DNA of 52,534 nt from NCBI GenBank assembly GCA_002321395.1, contig DCMK01000068.1, positions 1-52,534 on the forward strand, in the 5' to 3' direction. This document shows positions 39,473 through 46,929 of the stretch, piece by piece. Position numbers and translations under genes: made by a program. The number at the start of each line of letters is the position of its first letter. Within the stretch, counting starts at the first letter, position 1. Source of the DNA: Caryophanales bacterium UBA1624 (GTDB lineage Bacteria > Bacillota_I > Bacilli_A > RFN20 > CAG-826). The notes under the pieces are model-generated. The model worked only from the letters and a program-made list of their open reading frames with translations. It was not told the origin of the DNA and made no database searches.

Positions 39473-40555
39473 GTGAAAAACATTTTTTATTGGAAGGACG
39501 TTAAGGAGGCGGCTTCGCTTCTGAAACAAGGGGAGCTTGTTTGCTTTCCGACCGAAACGGTTTATGGGATTGGCGCGATCGCGACCAGCCAAAGGGCTTT
39601 CGACAAGCTCGTGGAAGCCAAAAGGCGCCCCCCGACCAAGCCCTTTACCCTGATGTGCTCTTCGCTGGGACAAGCCGCGGAATACTGCCAAATCGACGTG
39701 CGCTCCCTTTCGGTGATGAAAGCCTATATGCCGGGAGAGATCACCGTGCTTGTTCCTGCGCGGAAAAACCTTCCTTCTTGGATTACTTTAGGAACCCCGT
39801 TGATTGGGATTCGCGTCCCAGATTCCCCAGAGGTCTTGGATTTGATTGAACAAGTTGGCGCCCCGCTTCTTGTCCCTTCCGCGAATAAGTCGGGGGAGAA
39901 GACGGCCACTTGCTTTGAGGAAGCTTTCTCCGCTTTCAAAGATGAGGCTTACATCATCAAGGGCGATTGCCGTTCCCATCTGGCCTCCACGATCGTCAAA
40001 ATGGAACCCGGGATTGGCATCAGCCTCGTTCGCGAAGGACCCATTCCCTTCGCGGAAATCCAAAAGACCTACGAGGAAGCGTCGATGAATGTTTCCCTTG
40101 CCTGCGATCATGGCGCGTTTGATTTGAAGAGCGCGATCCGCCTCCACCTTCAAGGCATGGGCATCAATGTGCTCGATGAGGGGACTGATTCCAAAGCTTC
40201 TTGCGATTATCCTATTTTTGCGATTAAAGCCGCGAAGGACGTGGCGGAGAAAAGAGCGGAGCTGGGGGTTGTCTGCTGCACTTCCGGAGAAGGCGTTTGC
40301 ATTGCCGCGAACAAGGTGAAAGGCATCCGCTGCGGGATCGGCTATACCGACGATTGCTCTGCAAAGCTTCGGGAACACAACAACGCCAACGTCATCAGCT
40401 TCGGCGCAAAATACATGAAGGAGGAGGATGTCTTGAGAAGGGTCGATATTTTCCTTCTTTCGAAATTCTCCCCCTTGGAAAAACACCATAGGCGTGTAGC
40501 GGAAATCGAAGAATTTGAGAGCCGACAAGGCGAAAAGGCCGATTCATCTTTATAG
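39473..40555 (+). CDS. Fusion of threonylcarbamoyl-AMP synthase (TsaC/Sua5) and ribose-5-phosphate isomerase B
   Basis: A 360-residue protein with two complete enzyme domains. Residues 1-200 are the YrdC/TsaC domain that makes threonylcarbamoyl-AMP for t6A in tRNA: CFPTETVYGIGA, KRRPPTKP (50-57), SANKSG (136-141). Residues 205-360 are RpiB: CDHGAFDLK (D212, H213), the cysteine in GVVCCTSGEGV (C269 aligns with the usual GTG-preceding Cys), AANKVKGIR and HNNANVISFGAK. In Bacillus the corresponding genes ywlC and ywlF are near neighbours, so this looks like a fusion of neighbours. I chose GTG 39473 because AAGGAG lies seven bases upstream; the in-frame GTG at 39467 is too close. Confidence 0.92.
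   Translation: MKNIFYWKDVKEAASLLKQGELVCFPTETVYGIGAIATSQRAFDKLVEAKRRPPTKPFTLMCSSLGQAAEYCQIDVRSLSVMKAYMPGEITVLVPARKNLPSWITLGTPLIGIRVPDSPEVLDLIEQVGAPLLVPSANKSGEKTATCFEEAFSAFKDEAYIIKGDCRSHLASTIVKMEPGIGISLVREGPIPFAEIQKTYEEASMNVSLACDHGAFDLKSAIRLHLQGMGINVLDEGTDSKASCDYPIFAIKAAKDVAEKRAELGVVCCTSGEGVCIAANKVKGIRCGIGYTDDCSAKLREHNNANVISFGAKYMKEEDVLRRVDIFLLSKFSPLEKHHRRVAEIEEFESRQGEKADSSL
40085..40555 (+). other. rpiB: Possible internal translation start for free RpiB
   Basis: Exactly at the domain junction of the TsaC-RpiB fusion, GAGGAAG lies five bases before an in-frame ATG at 40085. Translation there would give a 156-residue protein starting MNVSLACDHG, the normal size and start of RpiB. Separate RpiB may thus be produced in addition to the fusion. 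Confidence 0.45.
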
Positions 40556-40561
40556 GAAGGC

Positions 40562-41719
40562 GTGGAGCCTTCCTTTCTTTGTCCTGTTTGTGGGAATTCC
40601 GACCCCAGATACATCGGAAGCAAAAATGGGGTCCTTTATTGCCGACGCTGCATTTCCTTCGTGGGGCAGTCCGCCCCTCCTTTTTTGCCTTCGCCCAAAA
40701 AGGTGGAGCTTTCTCTAGCGTATTCTTTATCGGCGGAACAAAAAAAGCTTTCCGATCAGATCCTTAATAATTTTGTCCACGGGATCGATACCCTCGTTTA
40801 TGCGGTGTGCGGATCCGGGAAAACGGAGATCAGCTACGGCGTCATCGCTTATGCGATGGAGCGTGGGATGAGCGTCGGATTCGCCCTTCCCAGGCGCGAT
40901 GTCGTCGTTGAACTGCACGCGCGTTTGGCATCCGCCTTCCCCAAAAACAAAATCGTCGCCGTTTATGGGGGGCACAGCCAAGTGCTCACGGGCGATTGCC
41001 TGGTCTTGACGACCCATCAGCTTTTCCGTTACCCCGATTATTTCGACTTGCTTGTCATGGATGAGGTTGACGCTTTCCCCTTTAAAGGGAGCGAGGTTCT
41101 CAACGCGATGTTCTACCGTGCCTTGAGGGGGCATTGCCTGATGATGTCGGCGACTCCTTCCAAAGAAGTCGTTTCCCTCTTCAAAACCAGCGGGCATCAA
41201 ATGTTGACATTGCATACCCGATTTCATAAACATCCGATCCCCGTCCCTTACATAAAACTTGCGCATAACCCCGCAAAAACGGTCTTTTTAATTCGAAAAT
41301 TGAGGGACTTTTGCAAAAAGGACAAACCCTGTTTCGTCTTCGTCCCCACCATTTCGGAGTGTGAATCCGTTTTCCATATCCTGAGTTTATTCCTTGCGGG
41401 AGGGGCTTTCGTCCATTCCAAATGTGCGAATCGGACGCGGGTGATTTCCAATTTTAAGAAAGGCCGTTTGCGCTATTTGGTCACGACCGCCGTATTGGAG
41501 AGGGGCATTACGGTCAAAAATCTCCAAGTGATTGTTTTCGATGCCGACTCGCCCATTTACGATGCGGCGAGCTTGATTCAAATCGCCGGTAGGGCGGGGA
41601 GGAAGGCCGATGCTCCAGAAGGGGAAGTTGTTTTCATCGCGGAAAAAGAAGAAGCGCCCATGGTTGACGCCATTAAGGAAATTCGTTACTGCAACACCTT
41701 TTTGCAAGGTGTGCTTTAA
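40562..41719 (+). CDS. comFA: ComFA-like DNA helicase/translocase
   Basis: A 385-residue superfamily 2 ATPase related to ComFA, which helps pull single-stranded DNA into the cytoplasm in natural transformation. An N-terminal four-cysteine zinc finger (C7, C10, C27, C30) is followed by Walker A CGSGKT (83-88), the box MDEVDAFP, motif III MSATPS and motif VI IQIAGRAGR. Length is slightly short against the usual about 430. The GTG at 40562 lies six bases after the preceding stop, with AGGAAGG close by. comFC follows with overlap, the conserved comF order. Confidence 0.88.
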   Translation: MEPSFLCPVCGNSDPRYIGSKNGVLYCRRCISFVGQSAPPFLPSPKKVELSLAYSLSAEQKKLSDQILNNFVHGIDTLVYAVCGSGKTEISYGVIAYAMERGMSVGFALPRRDVVVELHARLASAFPKNKIVAVYGGHSQVLTGDCLVLTTHQLFRYPDYFDLLVMDEVDAFPFKGSEVLNAMFYRALRGHCLMMSATPSKEVVSLFKTSGHQMLTLHTRFHKHPIPVPYIKLAHNPAKTVFLIRKLRDFCKKDKPCFVFVPTISECESVFHILSLFLAGGAFVHSKCANRTRVISNFKKGRLRYLVTTAVLERGITVKNLQVIVFDADSPIYDAASLIQIAGRAGRKADAPEGEVVFIAEKEEAPMVDAIKEIRYCNTFLQGVL

Positions 41720-42302
41720 ACCGATTCGGTCGGCTTCCTTCCTTTTCTTTTCGCAAGGATCCCAGCTGCTGTGTCCTTATTGCTTCGCGGAGATGAAGCC
41801 GGTCCTTTTCCGGTGGAAGGTCGGCCCGGTTCCTTGTTTGGCGGTTTATTTCTACAACCCGACCGTCCGCACGCTGCTTTACCAATTCAAAGGCTGCGGG
41901 GATTATGAATTGAAGGACGTCTTTTTCGCTTATTACGCTTTTTGGTTTCACCTTCGTTTCCGCTCTTACGTTTTGGTTCCGGCCCCTTCTTCGAAAAGCC
42001 ATGACGAAAAACGCGGTTTCAATCAAGTTGAGGCCATGTGCCAATGCCTCCGTTTGCCTTTCGCCCGCTATTTGGAAAAACGCATTGAGGCGAAGCAAAG
42101 CGATTTGTCGGCGGAGGCTCGGAAAGAGGTGGGGAAGTACATTGCTTACGTTGGGCCAAAGGATTTGCGGAGAGCCAAAATTCTCTTGGTTGATGACGTT
42201 TATACGACCGGTTCCACGGCGAAGGCGTGCATGAAAGCCTTGCTGGCTCATCATCCGAAGAAGTTGGTTTTCTTAGCCATGTCGAAAACGTTGCGGAAAT
42301 AG
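41664..42302 (+). CDS. comFC: ComFC-like phosphoribosyltransferase-fold competence protein
   Basis: About 212 residues. An N-terminal zinc finger with two CxxC pairs (FCKVC, LLCPYC) precedes a PRTase-type domain with the signature ILLVDDVYTTGSTA and the RGFNQVE segment typical of ComFC/GntX proteins, which are needed for DNA uptake in transformation. The start is uncertain: the first zinc cysteine must be included, so I chose TTG 41664 (56-base overlap with comFA). An ATG at 41610 in the same frame would add 18 basic residues and a longer overlap. Followed by the secA promoter. Confidence 0.85.
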   Translation: MTPLRKFVTATPFCKVCFKPIRSASFLFFSQGSQLLCPYCFAEMKPVLFRWKVGPVPCLAVYFYNPTVRTLLYQFKGCGDYELKDVFFAYYAFWFHLRFRSYVLVPAPSSKSHDEKRGFNQVEAMCQCLRLPFARYLEKRIEAKQSDLSAEARKEVGKYIAYVGPKDLRRAKILLVDDVYTTGSTAKACMKALLAHHPKKLVFLAMSKTLRK

Positions 42303-42316
42303 CTGTCCCGCGCGCG

Positions 42317-42345
42317 TTGCTTACCATTTCTTGAAATGGTAGAAT
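42317..42345 (+). promoter_or_regulatory. secA promoter with perfect palindrome in the spacer
   Basis: TTGCTT (42317-42322), 17-base spacer, TAGAAT (42340-42345). The spacer is almost entirely filled by a 20-base inverted repeat: TACCATTTC (42322-42330), TT, GAAATGGTA (42333-42341). A protein bound there would block RNA polymerase. AGGAG (42361-42365) is the Shine-Dalgarno sequence, six bases before the GTG start. Confidence 0.65.
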
Positions 42346-42371
42346 TTACCGGCTTTTAGTAGGAGTTGTTT

Positions 42372-44840
42372 GTGGCAAATTTCATTGAATCAATCTTCCA
42401 TCTGGAAAAACGCGAGTTGAACCGTTACGCCAAACAGGCGGATCGCGTCATGAGTTACGAGGACCAAATGAAGGCACTCAGCGACGATGAGCTGCGCGCC
42501 AAAACCAAAGAGTTTCAGGAGGCCCTCCGCAACAAAACGAAGACCTTGGAAGACATCAAGTTCGAGGCTTTCGCCGTCGCCAGGGAAGGCGCCCGCAGAG
42601 CTTTGAACCAATTCCCGTTCAAGGTCCAGATCATCGGCGCTCTTGTTTTGAACGATGGCAACATCGCGGAAATGAGGACCGGCGAAGGAAAAACCCTCAC
42701 CGCGACCATGGCCGTTTATCTCAATGCCTTGACCGGGGAAGGCGTCCACGTCATCACCGTCAACGAATACTTGGCCGAGCGCGACGCTACTTGGATGGGC
42801 CAGGTCTATCGTTTCCTTGGCCTCACCGTTGGCGTGAACCTTGCCTCCAAGGGGCCGGCTGAGAAAAAGGAAGCCTATCTTTGCGACATCACCTATACCA
42901 CCAACTCCGAATTGGGATTCGACTATCTCCGCGACAACATGACGCAGTCGCTGGATAACCGCGTTCTCCGCGGGCTTAAGTTCTGCGTCGTCGACGAAGC
43001 CGACTCCGTCCTCATCGATGAGTCCAGGACCCCGCTCATCATTTCCGGCGGCCAAAAAGCCGCGGCCAGCCAGTACATGGTTGCCGACCGCTTTGTCAAA
43101 ACCCTCCGCAAAGGGAGGGATTTCACCATCGACATCAAAACGAAGACCTGCTCTTTGACGGATGAAGGCAACAACAAAGCCGAAAGGATGTTCGGCATCC
43201 GCAATCTTTACGATCCGGAGAACCAGGACTTGGTCCACCGCATCCATCAAGCCCTCAAAGCCAACTTCATCATGGCTCGCGACGTCGAATACATGGTCGA
43301 CTCTGAACGTCAGATCCAGCTCATCGACCAATTCACCGGCCGCATCATGAAAGGCCGTGAATACAACGACGGCCTTCAACAGGCCATCCAGGCCAAAGAA
43401 GGCGTTGAGATCAAGCAAGAGACCATCGTCTTGGCCACGATTACCTATCAGAATTTCTTCCGTCTTTACAAAAAGCTCTCCGGCATGACCGGCACCGCCA
43501 AAACCGAAGAGGAAGAATTTGAGAAGATCTACAACATGAAGGTCATCGTCATCCCGACCAACCGCCCGGTTCAGCGTATCGACGATGACGACATTATCTA
43601 CGGGACCCACGCCGCGAAGCTCAAAGGTTTGGTGGAGGAGGTCAAACGGCGCCATGAATTGGGACAGCCGATCCTCATCGGCACCGTATCGGTCGAAAGC
43701 AACGAAGAGATTTCCAAGCTTTTGACTGCCGCGGGGATTCCCCACGAGGTCTTGAATGCGAAGAACCAAGCCCGCGAGGCCGAGATCATCTCGCACGCTG
43801 GCGAAAAAGGCGCGGTTACTTTGGCGACCAACATGGCGGGCCGCGGCACCGACATCAAACTGAATGACGAAGTCCGCAAATTGGGCGGTCTCTGCGTCTT
43901 CGGCACGGAGCGCCATGAATCCCGCCGCATCGATAACCAGCTACGCGGCCGTTCGGGACGTCAGGGGGATCCGGGCTATTCCCGCTTCTATGTTTCCTTC
44001 GATGACGAATTGCTCCGCCGCTTCGTCAACGACAATATTCGTCAGACCTTCCAAAAGCAGCTTGGGGATGACCATTTGGAGAATAAAATGCTCCAAAACG
44101 TCGTCACGAATGCTCAAAAGCAAATCGAGGGGCGCAACTTCGATACCCGCAAAAACCTCCTCGATTACGATGACGTTTTGGCCAAACAGCGCCAAATCAT
44201 CTACGATCGCCGCGACCGTATCATGATGGCGGGCGACATCAATGAGCTTGTCCATTCCTTCTTCGCCGATACGGGGAAATTCTTGGCTAAGAAAGCCACG
44301 AATCCCGGACGGGACGAAGACCTTATCTCCGGCGAGGCTCTCAAGAAACTCGTTGAGCCGGCGTTTGTCCCCGTTGGGGAATTCCCGGCCCGCGCTTACG
44401 ATGAAGCTTCCGTCGAAGAGGGCGGAGAAGACTTGGGCGAATATCTCTACGCGGCTTATTTGAAGAAGCGTGCCACTTGGCCGCAGGAACAGGCCGACAA
44501 AGTGGAGCGTTCCATCTCCCTCTCCGTCATCGATCGTAACTGGACCAAACACATTGATACGATGGCCCATCTCCGCGAAGGCATCGGACTTCGCTCCTAC
44601 GCGCAGACAAACCCGCTTCAGGATTACGTCAACGAAGGTTACGCCCTCTTCCGCGAGATGAATTCCAACATCGCGGTCGACTGCGTCTATAACTTCATGA
44701 ACGTCCGATTGGTCCGCCAGGAAGAGCAGGAACAGCCCGCTCAGAAAGAAACCAAGCCAGAGCCTTCCAATTCCGAAGAGCTCGCGGTCGAGCAGCCGGA
44801 ATACACCCCAAAGGAAAACGATGGGAAAAAAGCCGAATAA
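42372..44840 (+). CDS. secA: Preprotein translocase ATPase SecA
   Basis: Motor that pushes unfolded proteins through SecYEG. The 822 residues (from GTG) show Walker A MRTGEGKT (101-108), Walker B VVDEADSVLIDESRTPLIISG split around DEAD-like residues, the preprotein cross-linking region, NMAGRGTDI and GLCVFGTERHESRRIDNQLRGR segments. The helical scaffold and wing (KQRQIIYDRR, WTKHIDTM) are complete. The C terminus ends in an acidic, proline-containing tail and lacks the C-x-C zinc-binding SEC-C motif. GTG is chosen because AGGAG is six bases upstream. prfB follows after 26 bases. Confidence 0.97.
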   Translation: MANFIESIFHLEKRELNRYAKQADRVMSYEDQMKALSDDELRAKTKEFQEALRNKTKTLEDIKFEAFAVAREGARRALNQFPFKVQIIGALVLNDGNIAEMRTGEGKTLTATMAVYLNALTGEGVHVITVNEYLAERDATWMGQVYRFLGLTVGVNLASKGPAEKKEAYLCDITYTTNSELGFDYLRDNMTQSLDNRVLRGLKFCVVDEADSVLIDESRTPLIISGGQKAAASQYMVADRFVKTLRKGRDFTIDIKTKTCSLTDEGNNKAERMFGIRNLYDPENQDLVHRIHQALKANFIMARDVEYMVDSERQIQLIDQFTGRIMKGREYNDGLQQAIQAKEGVEIKQETIVLATITYQNFFRLYKKLSGMTGTAKTEEEEFEKIYNMKVIVIPTNRPVQRIDDDDIIYGTHAAKLKGLVEEVKRRHELGQPILIGTVSVESNEEISKLLTAAGIPHEVLNAKNQAREAEIISHAGEKGAVTLATNMAGRGTDIKLNDEVRKLGGLCVFGTERHESRRIDNQLRGRSGRQGDPGYSRFYVSFDDELLRRFVNDNIRQTFQKQLGDDHLENKMLQNVVTNAQKQIEGRNFDTRKNLLDYDDVLAKQRQIIYDRRDRIMMAGDINELVHSFFADTGKFLAKKATNPGRDEDLISGEALKKLVEPAFVPVGEFPARAYDEASVEEGGEDLGEYLYAAYLKKRATWPQEQADKVERSISLSVIDRNWTKHIDTMAHLREGIGLRSYAQTNPLQDYVNEGYALFREMNSNIAVDCVYNFMNVRLVRQEEQEQPAQKETKPEPSNSEELAVEQPEYTPKENDGKKAE

Positions 44841-44866
44841 ACCCCAGCTAAAAACAAAGGAATAAT

Positions 44867-45995
44867 ATGAAAGAGTTAGTCGAGTTAAAACAAAAAGCCC
44901 AAAACTTGGGCGAAGTAGTCTCGCATCTCGGTGATTCTCTTTGACCTCGTCAGTCTGAAGAAAGAAATCGCCGATTTGGAGGAGAAACAGAACCAAGAAG
45001 GCTTTTGGGACGACCAAAAATCCGCGATGGTGATTGTGAATCGCCTTGCGGACATCAAAGAAAAAGTCAACGGATACGAAAAAGCGCTTGCGGATATGAA
45101 AGATATCAACGATCTTCTTTCCGCCTGCGACGAAAAAGACGCCGAAATGCTTGATCTCATCGAGTCCATGGAAGCGGATTTGGAAAATTCGTCCAAAGAG
45201 CTGCGGGCCGTTTTGCTGTTCTCCGGCGAATACGATGCTTTGAATTGCACCGTCGACATCCACCCAGGCGCCGGAGGAACCGAAGCTCAAGATTGGGCTT
45301 CCATGCTTTTGAGAATGTATGGGCGTTGGGCGGAACGCCATAACTTCAAATGCCAAGTTTTGTCCATCGAGGACGGGGATGAAGCCGGCATCAAATCCGC
45401 CACGCTGAAAATCTCTGGGCATAACGCTTATGGGATGCTGAAAGGCGAGAAAGGGGTTCACCGTTTGGTGAGGATTTCCCCTTTCGATGCCAACGCCAGG
45501 CGCCACACGTCCTTCTCCTCGGTCAACGTAGTCCCTGAATTCGGTCCCGTTGCCGATGTCGTCATCGACCCGAAGGACCTTCGCATCGATATCTTCCGTT
45601 CCGGCGGCGCTGGCGGCCAAAACGTCAACAAAGTCTCTTCCGCCGTTCGCATCACCCATATTCCGACCGGGATTGTGGTTTCTTCCGAAGCCGAACGCGA
45701 CCAGCCGAAGAACAAAGCCAACTGCATGGCGATGCTCCGCGACAAATTGATGCAGAAAAAAGTCGAAGAGCGCGAGGCTAAGATGAAATCCATCATCGGC
45801 CTGCAAAAGAACATTGAATGGGGCTCCCAAATCCGTTCCTATGTCTTCCAACCTTACCAAATGGTCAAGGATCATAGAACGGATGCCGAAACCGGCAACG
45901 TTCAGGCTGTGATGGATGGCGACATCGACCTCTTTATCTACGCTTACCTTGAGATGGAGGCCAAGAATGCAGACGCTCAAAAAATGGTGGGGTAA
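44867..45995 (+). CDS. prfB: Peptide chain release factor 2, made by programmed +1 frameshift
   Basis: Terminates translation at UGA and UAA. The reading frame begins at ATG 44867 (AAAGGA upstream), runs 25 codons to an in-frame TGA at 44942, then continues in the +1 frame from GAC 44943, giving about 375 residues. The N-terminal part reads MKELVELKQKAQNLGEV, then joins DLVSLKKEIADLEEKQ, matching RF2 alignment. GGQ is at about 249-251 (GAGGQNVNKVSS), and the RF2 codon-recognition SPF is in RISPFDANARR. It overlaps the YitT gene by 29 bases. Confidence 0.95.
44936..44945 (+). other. RF2 programmed +1 frameshift site
   Basis: TCT CTT TGA C: the classical CUU UGA C slippery stop at codon 26. 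Low RF2 leaves the ribosome paused on UGA so that it slips one base forward, making more RF2. The usual SD-like stimulator three bases upstream is weak here (GGTGAT, not AGGGGG). Confidence 0.92.
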
Positions 45996-46929
45996 CCCAA
46001 AAAACAAGAAGATTGCCTTCAATTATCTTTTGATTACCTTAGGGTGTCTGATCCTCGCTACGGGGACGGTCGCTTTCTTGCTGCCGCTTGATTTGGTCAC
46101 CGGTGGGGTGAGCGGGATATCCGTCATCATCAACCATTATTTAGAACCCATCGTCGGCTTTCCGACCCAGGATATCATCGCGTGGATCGTGCAAATCATC
46201 TTGCTTATCGTGAGCTTCATCTTCCTTGGCAAGAGATTTACGCTCCACACAATTTACGCGACTCTTCTTTATCCGGCTTTCCTTACCCTTTTGATGAGGA
46301 CCCATGTGTTGGATTTCATCTCCAATGCCATGAAGCCGGAAGGAGCGGGTGAAATCCAAATCGTATACACGTTGATTGCGGGGATTTTCGGCGGCGCATT
46401 CTCTGGGGCGGGGGTCGCCGTGACTTTCCTTGGAGATGGATCGACGGGAGGGTTCGATGTGCTTGCGGCGATTTCGGCGAAGTATACCCGCGTGAAAGAA
46501 GGCATCGCAACGTTCGTTATCGACGCGTTGATTGTCATCGCGGGCATCGCTTGCCTGCGCGACATCCCCAATGGTTTGATTGGCATTCTCTCCGCTTTGG
46601 TCTGCGCCCTCGTTGTCCAATACGTTTACGTCAATTCCAACACCTATGTCATCGCGGACATCATCTCCGAGCAAACGGAGGCGATCATGAACTACGTTCA
46701 CGATAAAATGGAACACGGGACCACGGTCATCGATGCGATGGGAGGATATACGGGGCAGAATCGCAAAATCCTCCGCGTCGCATTCCACCGCAAAGAGCTT
46801 TCTTCCTTCCGCTCATTCATCGCTTCGGTCGACCCAAGGGCTTTCGTTTCCTTTACCCAAGCCTCGATGATCAACGGGGAAGGGTTTTCCCCGTTGGTGA
46901 ATAAAAAGAAGAAAAAGAAAGATGAGTGA
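45967..46929 (+). CDS. YitT family membrane protein (DUF161/DUF2179)
   Basis: A 320-residue protein with about five transmembrane helices containing the two YitT repeats (LITLGCLILATGTVAFLLP, VTGGVSGISVIIN, then GDGSTGGFDVLAAI) and a C-terminal cytoplasmic DUF2179 domain (about 230-310). The function of the family is not established. The ATG at 45967 has GGAGG six bases upstream and lies in the end of prfB; the in-frame extension upstream is a shadow of prfB. The stop overlaps uvrB by eight bases. Confidence 0.9.
   Translation: MQTLKKWWGNPKNKKIAFNYLLITLGCLILATGTVAFLLPLDLVTGGVSGISVIINHYLEPIVGFPTQDIIAWIVQIILLIVSFIFLGKRFTLHTIYATLLYPAFLTLLMRTHVLDFISNAMKPEGAGEIQIVYTLIAGIFGGAFSGAGVAVTFLGDGSTGGFDVLAAISAKYTRVKEGIATFVIDALIVIAGIACLRDIPNGLIGILSALVCALVVQYVYVNSNTYVIADIISEQTEAIMNYVHDKMEHGTTVIDAMGGYTGQNRKILRVAFHRKELSSFRSFIASVDPRAFVSFTQASMINGEGFSPLVNKKKKKKDE

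Noticed and set aside
43941..46022. 693-codon open frame antisense to secA and prfB
   Set aside because: It crosses the ends of two well-defined genes on the other strand and has no family match; a shadow of codon bias.
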